Shown one piece after another: positions 6,199 through 12,009 of a DNA stretch of 15,651 bases. This DNA comes from Bacillota bacterium. GTDB lineage: Bacteria; Bacillota; Clostridia; Christensenellales; Borkfalkiaceae. The position numbers were made by a program, and so were the translations under genes. Each line of letters begins with the position of its first letter. Positions within the stretch are counted from its first letter, which is position 1. Where the stretch lies: contig JAEYEN010000121.1 in NCBI GenBank assembly GCA_023403375.1, positions 1 through 15,651 of the forward strand, read 5' to 3'. Under the pieces are notes generated by a model. It was not told the DNA's origin. It saw only the letters and a program-made list of their open reading frames with translations, and made no database searches.

Positions 6199-6822
6199 AT
6201 GAAAGGAAAATTCATCACGTTTGAAGGGTGCGAAGGCGTTGGAAAATCGCGCCAGATAAAAATGCTTGCCGAGTATCTCGACAAAGCGGGAATAGATTAT
6301 TATTTGACGAGAGAACCGGGCGGCTCGGTTATTTCGGAGCAAATCAGAAACATTATATTAGACGGCAAAAACGACAAGATGACCGACGCTTGCGAAGCGC
6401 TTTTATATGCGGCGGCGAGAGCACAGTTGTTGGAAGAGAAAATAAAACCGCTTTTAGACGGCGGAAAACTTGTTATATGCGACAGATACGTGGATTCTTC
6501 GCTCGCTTATCAGGGATATGCGAGAGGACTCGGCGCGGAATTTATAGAGAACATAAACCATTTTGCCGTTAAAAACTTTATGCCCGACGTTACGCTGTTT
6601 TTAGACCTTTCGCCCGAAAAGGCGTTTGTGAGAAAGGGCGGCGCGGACGCCAACGACAGAGTAGAACTTTCGGGGAAAGAATTCCACGATAAAGTTTATA
6701 AAGGGTATCTTTCGCTTTCGGAAAAATACGGCGACAGAATAGTGCGAATAGACGCAAGCGGCGAAAGACAGCAAACGCACGAAAAGATTATTTCCGCACT
6801 TAAAAGTAAGGGAATTATTTAA
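6199..6822 (+). CDS. tmk: thymidylate kinase
   Basis: This 207-residue enzyme phosphorylates dTMP to dTDP with ATP, an essential step in dTTP supply. The P-loop is GCEGVGKS (10-17); the residue after it is R where T is usual in the family. TREPGGS (37-43) binds the nucleotide monophosphate. The DRY motif with VDSSLAYQG (95-105) is the family signature. The LID region is RKGGADANDRVE (145-156), with basic and acidic residues typical of the bacterial enzyme. Length is standard. ATG at 6199 is preceded by AAGGATAAG. It is followed by holB after 157 bp, as in the Bacillus region, although darA (yaaQ) and yaaR are missing here. The identification is secure. Confidence 0.97.
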   Translation: MKGKFITFEGCEGVGKSRQIKMLAEYLDKAGIDYYLTREPGGSVISEQIRNIILDGKNDKMTDACEALLYAAARAQLLEEKIKPLLDGGKLVICDRYVDSSLAYQGYARGLGAEFIENINHFAVKNFMPDVTLFLDLSPEKAFVRKGGADANDRVELSGKEFHDKVYKGYLSLSEKYGDRIVRIDASGERQQTHEKIISALKSKGII

Positions 6823-6979
6823 TAACCCGACAACTCGATTTTAACGTCGAATAAGGAAGATTAACGCAGAACCCTGTCGGGGAAAACAAATATAAATACA
6901 AAACAATCGGGAAAAACAGAAATAAGGTAAAACGATTAAGAAAACCGATAAGAATACCGACGATTGTAAAAGGTAGATA

Positions 6980-7960
6980 ATGATAGATTTTTTATCGCTG
7001 TTTAAAAGCACGGACGCATACAAGATAATAAAAGCGGAGAAAGAAGCGGACAGACTTTCTCACGCTTATCTTCTGGTGTGCGGCGACGGCGAAAATTATA
7101 TCGAATACCTTAAAATAATAGCAAAAATAATCGCCTGTAAAGAGGGCGCGCCTTGCGGAAAGTGCAGAAGTTGCAGACTGATAGACGGCGGAATGTACCC
7201 CGACCTTACTATTTATCCCGCAAGCGATACCGTTTTAAGCGCAGACGCCAACGACCTTATAGAGCAAAGTTACATAAAGCCGATAGAAGGCGCAAACAAG
7301 ATTTTTATAATAAACCGCGGCGAAACGATGAACGGTTCGGTGCAGAACAAACTCTTAAAAACGATAGAAGAACCGCCGAAAGGCGTTCACGTCATCATCG
7401 GCGCGACAACGGAATCGGCTATTCTTCCCACGGTTAAGTCAAGGGTAAGAAAACTCGAAATACCGCCCTTTTCTGACAAAACTTTGTATGCGGCGTTAAA
7501 AAAAGAATACTCGGACGAAGAGCGGCTTAAAGAAGCGATAGCGTGCGGCGACGGAACGGTCGGCGCGGCGCAGAAAAATTATAACGACGAAAAATTCAAA
7601 AAGACGGTAGACGTGGTTGCCGAAACGATAACGGGGCTTACGTCCAGCAAAAAACTTTTATACTATTCAAATAAAATATACGCGTTAAACCAGCCCGTGG
7701 AAGAAGTGTTGTCGGTTATGGAACAATTATTTACCGATATGCTTTATAATCTTTCGGGAAAAAGCGAACTCGTGAGAAACGCAAACCGAATAAAAACGTT
7801 ATCTTCGGCAGACGGGTTTAACAGGGGTGCAGTTATAAACGCGCTCGATAAAATTACGGAAGCGAAAAAGAGAAAATCATTCAACGCCACCGACCAGAGC
7901 GTTACGGAGTGGCTGTTGTTTCAAATATTGGAGGGCAAATTCAAATGGCGAAAATTTTAG
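6980..7960 (+). CDS. holB: DNA polymerase III delta' subunit (clamp loader)
   Basis: This 326-residue protein is a stator subunit of the clamp loader that places the beta clamp on DNA. It has the AAA+ start with HAYLL (29-33), a zinc-binding cluster at C53, C59, C62 and C65 (CGKCRSC), YPDLTIYP, then KIFIINRGETMNGSVQNKLL and KTIEEPP (127-133), the standard sensor region. The Walker A loop is GDGENYIEY and lacks the GK-T/S, so it should not bind ATP in the normal way, as expected for a delta' rather than a tau/gamma subunit. The SRC motif is SRV (154-156); the arginine finger is kept. ATG at 6980 has AAGG in front. Its last 16 nt overlap the start of ricT, an arrangement that implies coupling. 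It could be confused only with dnaX, which is excluded by the lost P-loop and small size. Confidence 0.93.
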   Translation: MIDFLSLFKSTDAYKIIKAEKEADRLSHAYLLVCGDGENYIEYLKIIAKIIACKEGAPCGKCRSCRLIDGGMYPDLTIYPASDTVLSADANDLIEQSYIKPIEGANKIFIINRGETMNGSVQNKLLKTIEEPPKGVHVIIGATTESAILPTVKSRVRKLEIPPFSDKTLYAALKKEYSDEERLKEAIACGDGTVGAAQKNYNDEKFKKTVDVVAETITGLTSSKKLLYYSNKIYALNQPVEEVLSVMEQLFTDMLYNLSGKSELVRNANRIKTLSSADGFNRGAVINALDKITEAKKRKSFNATDQSVTEWLLFQILEGKFKWRKF

Positions 7961-8826
7961 GCGTTAAATTCAAAAACACCTGTAAAACATATTATTTTTC
8001 GCCCGCAACCGACGCAGAAGATTATGCGGCGGGTTCGGGCGTTATCGTTGAAACGGCAAAGGGCGAAGAATACGGCACCGTTGTTTTCGGAGCGAGAGAG
8101 ATTCCCGACGAAGAGATAAAATATCCGCTTAAACCTATTATAAGAAAAGCCGACGAAAACGACGTGAAACGGGTTAAAGACAACGAAGCGAAAATTCCCG
8201 AAACGTTAAAAATCACGACGGAAAGAATAAACGCGCATAACCTTGATATGAAACTTATAGGTTGCGAATATTCTTTCGACGGCAAAAAACTCGTTATTTA
8301 TTTCAGTGCGGAAGGCAGAGTGGATTTCAGAGAACTCGTAAAAGACCTTGCCGCCAAATTCCATTTAAGGATAGAATTAAGGCAGGTCGGCATAAGGGAC
8401 GAAACCAAAATGCTGGGCGGTATCGCGCCGTGCGGCAGAACCTGTTGTTGCGCGGGCTGTATGTCGGAATTCGGAAAAGTTACCATAAAGATGGCTAAAA
8501 ATCAGGGCTTGCACCTTAACCCGTCCAAGATAAGCGGACTTTGCGGCAGGCTTATGTGTTGCCTTGCGTACGAAAACGAATATTACGAATCGGTTTATAA
8601 AAAAGTTCCGAAGGTCGGCGGGACGGTAGAAACGCCCGAAGGGAAGGGCGTGGTTGTTTCTAACGATATGCTTAAAATGATTTGTAAAGTAAAAATTTCC
8701 AAGGCGGACGGCTCGGAAGTTTATAAAGATTTTCCCGTGGACAGGCTTCAATTCAAAAAACCTAAGCCGCAGGAAGAAGAAAAAGACGAAGATGATTTGG
8801 AGAACGCGGATAAAATATCCGATTAA
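7945..8826 (+). CDS. ricT: RicT / YaaT PSP1-domain Fe-S protein
   Basis: From ATG at 7945 the protein is 293 residues. In Bacillus subtilis RicT works with RicA and RicF as the Ric (Y-) complex, which carries Fe-S clusters and directs RNase Y-dependent mRNA maturation. The PSP1 region is residues 1-110 (GVKFKNTCKTYYF, GVIVETAKGEEYGTVVFG). The hallmark section is KMLGGIAPCGRTCCCAGC (155-172), then LNPSKISGLCGRLMCCLAYE (191-210). Canonical cysteines are C163, C168, C169, C200, C205 and C206; C167 and C172 are extra. The C-terminal tail (about 271-293) is acidic and probably disordered. The start was chosen because GGAGGG lies 9 nt upstream and MAKILGVKFKNT is the normal family start; an ATG at 7909 would extend it with unrelated residues. 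It overlaps holB by 16 nt. Confidence 0.94.
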   Translation: MAKILGVKFKNTCKTYYFSPATDAEDYAAGSGVIVETAKGEEYGTVVFGAREIPDEEIKYPLKPIIRKADENDVKRVKDNEAKIPETLKITTERINAHNLDMKLIGCEYSFDGKKLVIYFSAEGRVDFRELVKDLAAKFHLRIELRQVGIRDETKMLGGIAPCGRTCCCAGCMSEFGKVTIKMAKNQGLHLNPSKISGLCGRLMCCLAYENEYYESVYKKVPKVGGTVETPEGKGVVVSNDMLKMICKVKISKADGSEVYKDFPVDRLQFKKPKPQEEEKDEDDLENADKISD

Positions 8827-8829
8827 GTG

Positions 8830-8858
8830 TTTACAAATCAAAAATATTGTGTTAAAAT
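8830..8858 (+). promoter_or_regulatory. sigma-A promoter of the ferredoxin gene
   Basis: The -35 TTTACA (8830-8835), a 17-bp spacer and the -10 TAAAAT (8853-8858) are present, with TG one base upstream of the -10 (extended -10). It starts four bases after the ricT stop and gives a leader of about 25 nt before the ferredoxin ATG. Confidence 0.8.
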
Positions 8859-8889
8859 ATTTTAAGAAAATTTTTGGAGGTATACTTCT

Positions 8890-9060
8890 ATGGCATATAA
8901 AATCAGCGATGCATGTATTTCTTGCGGTTCCTGTGCGGATACTTGTCCCGCAGGCGCAATCAGTCAGGGCGACACTCAGTACGTAATCGACCCCGAAACT
9001 TGTATGAGTTGCGGCGCGTGCGCGGCGGGTTGCCCCGTTGAAGCGATTTCGGAAGAATAA
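8890..9060 (+). CDS. 2[4Fe-4S] ferredoxin, 56 aa
   Basis: ATG at 8890 follows GGAGG with 9-nt spacing, and the frame runs 56 residues to TAA. It has two C-x-x-C-x-x-C-x-x-x-C-P motifs: CISCGSCADTCP (9-20) and CMSCGACAAGCP (38-49). That is the clostridial-type ferredoxin with two [4Fe-4S] clusters, a small soluble low-potential electron carrier used in anaerobic metabolism. Length matches the classic clostridial proteins (about 55 residues). It has its own promoter and its own terminator, so it is a monocistronic insert within the conserved housekeeping block; no partner oxidoreductase is adjacent. RicT just upstream is an Fe-S protein, but a functional link is only a guess. The identification is secure despite the small size. 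Confidence 0.97.
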   Translation: MAYKISDACISCGSCADTCPAGAISQGDTQYVIDPETCMSCGACAAGCPVEAISEE

Positions 9061-9077
9061 TATATATACCGAAATGT

Positions 9078-9103
9078 AAAGGCACGATTTTTTTCGTGCC
9101 TTT
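9078..9103 (+). terminator. rho-independent terminator after ferredoxin
   Basis: The stem AAAGGCACGA (9078-9087) pairs with TCGTGCCTTT (9094-9103) around a loop of six Ts and is followed by ATTGTTTATT. It begins 17 bp after the ferredoxin stop and should end most of that transcript. Confidence 0.85.
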
Positions 9104-9135
9104 ATTGTTTATTCGGGTTGTTTTTTAGTTTTATT

Positions 9136-9804
9136 ATGGAAAGAACAGAAGATTTGTTACTTAACGGTCTTAAAATATATCAGGACGACGAACTGTATTG
9201 CTTCACGTCGGACGCGGTGCTTCTGTCAAAGTTCGCCACGGTTAAAAAGGGCGACGTTGTTGCCGATTTTTGTTCGGGCAGCGGAATAGTGGGTATTCAC
9301 CTTTACGGTCTGAACGCGGCAAAAATCGCCTCGGTTACTTTGTTTGAAATGCAGAAAAGCCTTTTCGACTTATCTGTTAAAAGCATACGCCTTAACGGGT
9401 TAGAAAATGTTTTTTTCGCAGAAAACGTTAAAGTTCAGAATATCCCCGAAAAACACAGAGAAAAATTTTCGCTTATCGTCGCAAACCCGCCTTACGCACA
9501 GTTAAACAGCGGTTTCGTTACCGAAAAAAGAGAATTTGCCGTTTGCAGAGCGGAGATAGAACTCACGCTGGAAGAACTCATAGGGGCGGCGGCGTTTTCG
9601 CTTAAATTCGGCGGCAGATTCTGTATGGTAAACCGTGCGGACAGGCTTGCCGAGATTTGTTATACTCTAAAAAAATATAATTTGGAACCCAAAAGATTAC
9701 AGTTGATTTCGGGCAAAGAAAACAAGCCGTATTTATTGCTTATAGAAAGCGTGAAAGGCGGTAAAAAGGGAATAACCGTCTATCCGCAAAAGGCAAATTT
9801 ATAA
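9136..9804 (+). CDS. TrmN6/YabB-like N6-adenine methyltransferase
   Basis: From ATG at 9136 the protein is 222 residues. It is a SAM-dependent class I methyltransferase: motif I is VVADFCSGSGIVGI (41-54), and the N6-adenine motif NPPY is at 117-120 within LIVANPPYAQLNSG. The opening LLLNGLKIYQDDELYCFTSDAVLL fits the YabB / TrmN6 family, which methylates A37 of tRNA1(Val) in E. coli. Position just before rsmI matches yabB in Bacillus. The exact tRNA target is not proven. The ATG has no clear Shine-Dalgarno; a TTG at 9118 would add six residues (MFFSFI) and also lacks a good site. The ATG is preferred because the family starts there. It lies 32 bp after a terminator with no visible promoter, so expression may depend on read-through. 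Confidence 0.88.
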   Translation: MERTEDLLLNGLKIYQDDELYCFTSDAVLLSKFATVKKGDVVADFCSGSGIVGIHLYGLNAAKIASVTLFEMQKSLFDLSVKSIRLNGLENVFFAENVKVQNIPEKHREKFSLIVANPPYAQLNSGFVTEKREFAVCRAEIELTLEELIGAAAFSLKFGGRFCMVNRADRLAEICYTLKKYNLEPKRLQLISGKENKPYLLLIESVKGGKKGITVYPQKANL

Positions 9805-9824
9805 AGAATAAATTTATAATTTAT
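9795..9824 (+). repeat. 15-bp duplication across the trmN6 stop codon
   Basis: AAATTTATAAAGAAT (9795-9809, containing the TAA stop at 9802-9804) is followed directly by AAATTTATAATTTAT (9810-9824), 12 of 15 identical. Confidence 0.55.
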
Positions 9825-9868
9825 AAGCAAAACGTCAGTAAAAAATCGATGCCTTAAACCAAAAACGT

Positions 9869-9920
9869 AAAGTCGGATAACGGTATAAAGTCAGATATAG
9901 TATAAAATCGGGTAAAAGAT
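9869..9920 (+). repeat. 17-18-bp tandem repeats before rsmI
   Basis: Three adjacent units are seen: AAAGTCGGATAACGGTAT (9869-9886), AAAGTCAGATATAGTAT (9887-9903) and AAAATCGGGTAAAAGAT (9904-9920). The remaining spacer is A-rich with no promoter that I can support. Confidence 0.6.
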
Positions 9921-9987
9921 AAAGAAAAATACCGTTTACAGGCAGACGATAGTAAAAAGTTTAGGTATTCGGTATAAAGGAAAATGT

Positions 9988-10788
9988 ATGTTATATTTCG
10001 TTGCAACGCCTATCGGCAACCTTAAAGACATATCTTACAGGGCGATAGAAACGCTTAAATCTGTGGACGCGATAGCGTGCGAGGACACGCGCCGCTCGCT
10101 TACTCTTCTTTCGGCATACGATATAAAAAAACCGCTTTTTTCATATCATAAATTCAACGAAAAAGAAGCGGGCGAAAAGATAATAGAGCGTCTTAAAAAC
10201 GGTGAAAACATAGCGGTTATATCGGACGCGGGCATGCCCGTTATTTCCGACCCCGGCAGCACGCTTATAAACTTACTTAAAGAGAACAATCTGGAATACA
10301 CCGTTGTTCCGGGCGCTTCCGCCTGCCTTTCCGCATTGGTTTTATCGGGACTTTCGGGAGAAAGGTTTTGCTTTTTAGGGTTTCTGCCCGAAAAGAAAAC
10401 GGAAAGGGAGAGCCTGCTATCAGAGTACTCTGAAATAGACGCAACGCTGATTTTTTATTGCGCCCCGCACGACGTTGAAAAAGACGTGAGTACGCTTTAC
10501 GCGGCGCTTGGCGACCGAAAAGCCGTTGCGGTAAGAGAGATTACCAAAATTCACGAAAGCGCGGAAACCTTTAACTTAAAAGAAGGTTACACGGGGAACG
10601 TTAAAGGCGAATTCGTAATTTTAGTCGAAGGCGCGGATAAAACGGCGTTCTTTTCCGACCTTTCGGAAGAAGAACATATAAACAAGTATTTGGAACAGGG
10701 TATGGACAAAAAAGAAGCGATTAAAAAAGTCGCAAAAGAGCGCGGCGTAAGTAAATCTTCGCTTTATAAGTATACTATAAACAAATAA
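9988..10788 (+). CDS. rsmI: 16S rRNA (cytidine(1402)-2'-O)-methyltransferase
   Basis: This 266-residue protein belongs to the tetrapyrrole-methylase fold family. It uses SAM to methylate the 2'-O of C1402 in the 16S rRNA decoding centre, next to the RsmH site. Hallmarks are the start LYFVATPIGNLKDISYRAIE (2-21), CEDTRRS (31-37), ISDAGMPVISDPG (78-90), VVPGASACLSAL (106-117) and FCFLGFLP (127-134). REITKIHE is near residue 190, and a C-terminal helix-turn-helix-like tail reads KKEAIKKVAKERGVSKSSLY. Length is close to the usual 275-290. ATG at 9988 has AAAGGA upstream. In Bacillus rsmI (yabC) ends the same gene block. The identification is secure. Confidence 0.96.
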   Translation: MLYFVATPIGNLKDISYRAIETLKSVDAIACEDTRRSLTLLSAYDIKKPLFSYHKFNEKEAGEKIIERLKNGENIAVISDAGMPVISDPGSTLINLLKENNLEYTVVPGASACLSALVLSGLSGERFCFLGFLPEKKTERESLLSEYSEIDATLIFYCAPHDVEKDVSTLYAALGDRKAVAVREITKIHESAETFNLKEGYTGNVKGEFVILVEGADKTAFFSDLSEEEHINKYLEQGMDKKEAIKKVAKERGVSKSSLYKYTINK

Positions 10789-10835
10789 CTCCGCTAATCG
10801 GATAAATACAATAAAAACGCACAGGAGAAGCACAG

Positions 10836-11762
10836 ATGACGACGCCGATAATAGGTTATATATCGCTTTATCATATGTTTATGTACTTTTTCATCTACTC
10901 TTTTTTGGGGTGGGTGGTAGAAGTAATTTACGCCACGCTGAAAACGGGCAAGTTTGTAAACCGCGGATTTCTTAACGGTCCCGTTTGTCCGATTTACGGA
11001 ACGGGTATGGCTATATGCGTGCTTTTATTAAACCCCTTTGCCGAAAGTTGGTGGTTGTTGTTTTTAGCAGGCGGCGCGTTTGCCACGTTGTTAGAACTGT
11101 TTACGGGTTTTCTTCTCGATAAAATATTCAAAACAAAGTGGTGGGATTATTCAAAAGAGCACTTTAACATAAAAGGATACGTTTGCTTAAAATTCTCGCT
11201 TATCTGGGCGATAGCCATTCTTTTAATGTTTTACACTCTCGTTCCGCTGACGGATACAATTATAAACGCAATTCCGTTTATGCCGTGGGGATTGACTATT
11301 ATATGCGTTTTCTCGGCGGTCTTAATTGCAGACGTTATATCGGACTTGGTACAACTTAAAAGACTTAAAAACAACATTAAAGAATTTAACGTTATTGCAA
11401 AAATCATTCATACAAACTCCGATAAAATAGGCGAAAAGGTCAGCGACGCCACCGTCGCCGTCAACAAACGGGTTAAAGAATTGCGTGAAAAATTGCAATC
11501 TTCACGTTTGGGCAAAGCCTTTCCGCAGTTAAAGAAAAAGCACGACGACGCTATCAGCGAAATGGAAAAATCGGGCGCCGCGGAATTAGTTGCAACCGCT
11601 ACGACGGATATGGCGACGGAACCCGAAACTAATGAGAGTACCGCCACGGAAGTGAAAACCGAAATAACCGAAAGTACCGTTACGAAAGCGAAAGCCGAAC
11701 TTAACGAAAGTACCGTTACGGAAGTGAAAACCGAAACTAACGAAAATAAAGACGATAATTAA
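10836..11762 (+). CDS. CmpB-family (ABC-transporter type IV) membrane protein
   Basis: This 308-residue protein starts with a helix leading to FFIYSFLGWVVEVIYAT (18-34), then the family pattern GKFVNRGFLNGPVCPIYG (38-55), seen in the Pfam family called putative ABC-transporter type IV (CmpB). About five hydrophobic segments are seen (9-34, 56-70, 72-95, 115-136, 150-172). A GYVCLKFSLIWAIAILL stretch (114-130) is the second family motif. The true function is unsettled; no ATPase is nearby, so the transporter name should be taken lightly. After residue 175 comes a cytoplasmic basic and coiled-coil-like region, then an acidic Thr/Glu-rich tail built of 12-residue repeats (266-301). ATG at 10836 has AGGAG 8 nt upstream. 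It lies 47 bp after rsmI and before a strong terminator, so it is probably the last gene of that operon. Confidence 0.85.
   Translation: MTTPIIGYISLYHMFMYFFIYSFLGWVVEVIYATLKTGKFVNRGFLNGPVCPIYGTGMAICVLLLNPFAESWWLLFLAGGAFATLLELFTGFLLDKIFKTKWWDYSKEHFNIKGYVCLKFSLIWAIAILLMFYTLVPLTDTIINAIPFMPWGLTIICVFSAVLIADVISDLVQLKRLKNNIKEFNVIAKIIHTNSDKIGEKVSDATVAVNKRVKELREKLQSSRLGKAFPQLKKKHDDAISEMEKSGAAELVATATTDMATEPETNESTATEVKTEITESTVTKAKAELNESTVTEVKTETNENKDDN
11631..11738 (+). repeat. 36-bp in-frame tandem repeat in the CmpB-family tail
   Basis: Three 36-bp units encode NESTATEVKTEI, TESTVTKAKAEL and NESTVTEVKTET, followed by a partial fourth (NENKDDN) at the C-terminus. The unit length is a multiple of three, so copy number can vary without breaking the frame. 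Confidence 0.9.
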
Positions 11763-11822
11763 AACGATAACAAAACTAAAAGATAAACTATTAAAAACAA
11801 CTAAATTGTAAAGGCAACCGAC

Positions 11823-11860
11823 TTTCGATAAAGAACACGAATTTCGATAAGGAACACGAA
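11823..11860 (+). repeat. 19-bp tandem duplication before the pst-side terminator
   Basis: TTTCGATAAAGAACACGAA (11823-11841) is followed directly by TTTCGATAAGGAACACGAA (11842-11860), with one mismatch. It lies between the CmpB-family stop and the terminator. Confidence 0.8.
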
Positions 11861-11867
11861 AAAAAAG

Positions 11868-11900
11868 AAAGCCCCCGACTTAAAAGGTCGGGGGCTTTTT
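11868..11900 (+). terminator. rho-independent terminator closing the trmN6-rsmI-cmpB operon
   Basis: A 12-bp stem AAAGCCCCCGAC (11868-11879) pairs with GTCGGGGGCTTT (11887-11898) and ends in TTTTT. An A-run upstream of the stem would also let it act on the minus strand. It separates the housekeeping block from the pst operon. Confidence 0.95.
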
Positions 11901-11910
11901 AGTTTACGAC

Positions 11911-11938
11911 TTTACAAAAACTTTACAAAAGTTTTACC
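11911..11938 (+). promoter_or_regulatory. putative PhoP box: three TTTACA half-sites, 11-bp period
   Basis: TTTACA (11911-11916), TTTACA (11922-11927) and TTTACC (11933-11938) are exactly 11 bp apart, one helical turn, on the same face of the DNA. Direct half-sites with 11-bp period are the known form of PhoB/PhoP boxes, with TT-n-ACA type half-sites in Firmicutes. They lie upstream of pstS and its weak promoter, where an activator would bind. PhoP itself is not in the window, so the assignment is inference from pattern and context. Confidence 0.75.
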
Positions 11939-11947
11939 AAAACATGG

Positions 11948-11976
11948 CTGTAAAGAATTAACGATTGCGATAAAAT
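11948..11976 (+). promoter_or_regulatory. activator-dependent promoter of the pst operon
   Basis: A -10 TAAAAT (11971-11976) is present, and the position 17 bp upstream reads CTGTAA, only 3 of 6 matches to the -35 consensus. A poor -35 just downstream of the PhoP-like half-sites is typical of Pho-activated promoters. The leader would be about 27 nt, ending in AAAGGAG before pstS. Confidence 0.6.
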
Positions 11977-12009
11977 TCAGGTGTAAACAAAATAAAGGAG
12001 AAAAAAAGT

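Noticed and set aside
6827..6879. CCCGACA / TGTCGGG inverted repeat between tmk and holB considered as a terminator
   Set aside because: The two arms are about 40 nt apart and A-runs, not T-runs, follow; it is too weak to call.
7909..7944. Earlier ATG start for ricT
   Set aside because: It adds 12 residues unlike the family and lies deep in holB; the ATG at 7945 has GGAGGG upstream and the normal family N-terminus.
9118..9135. TTG start for the trmN6-like gene
   Set aside because: It adds MFFSFI, not seen in the family, and has no better ribosome site. Kept as a possibility but not preferred.
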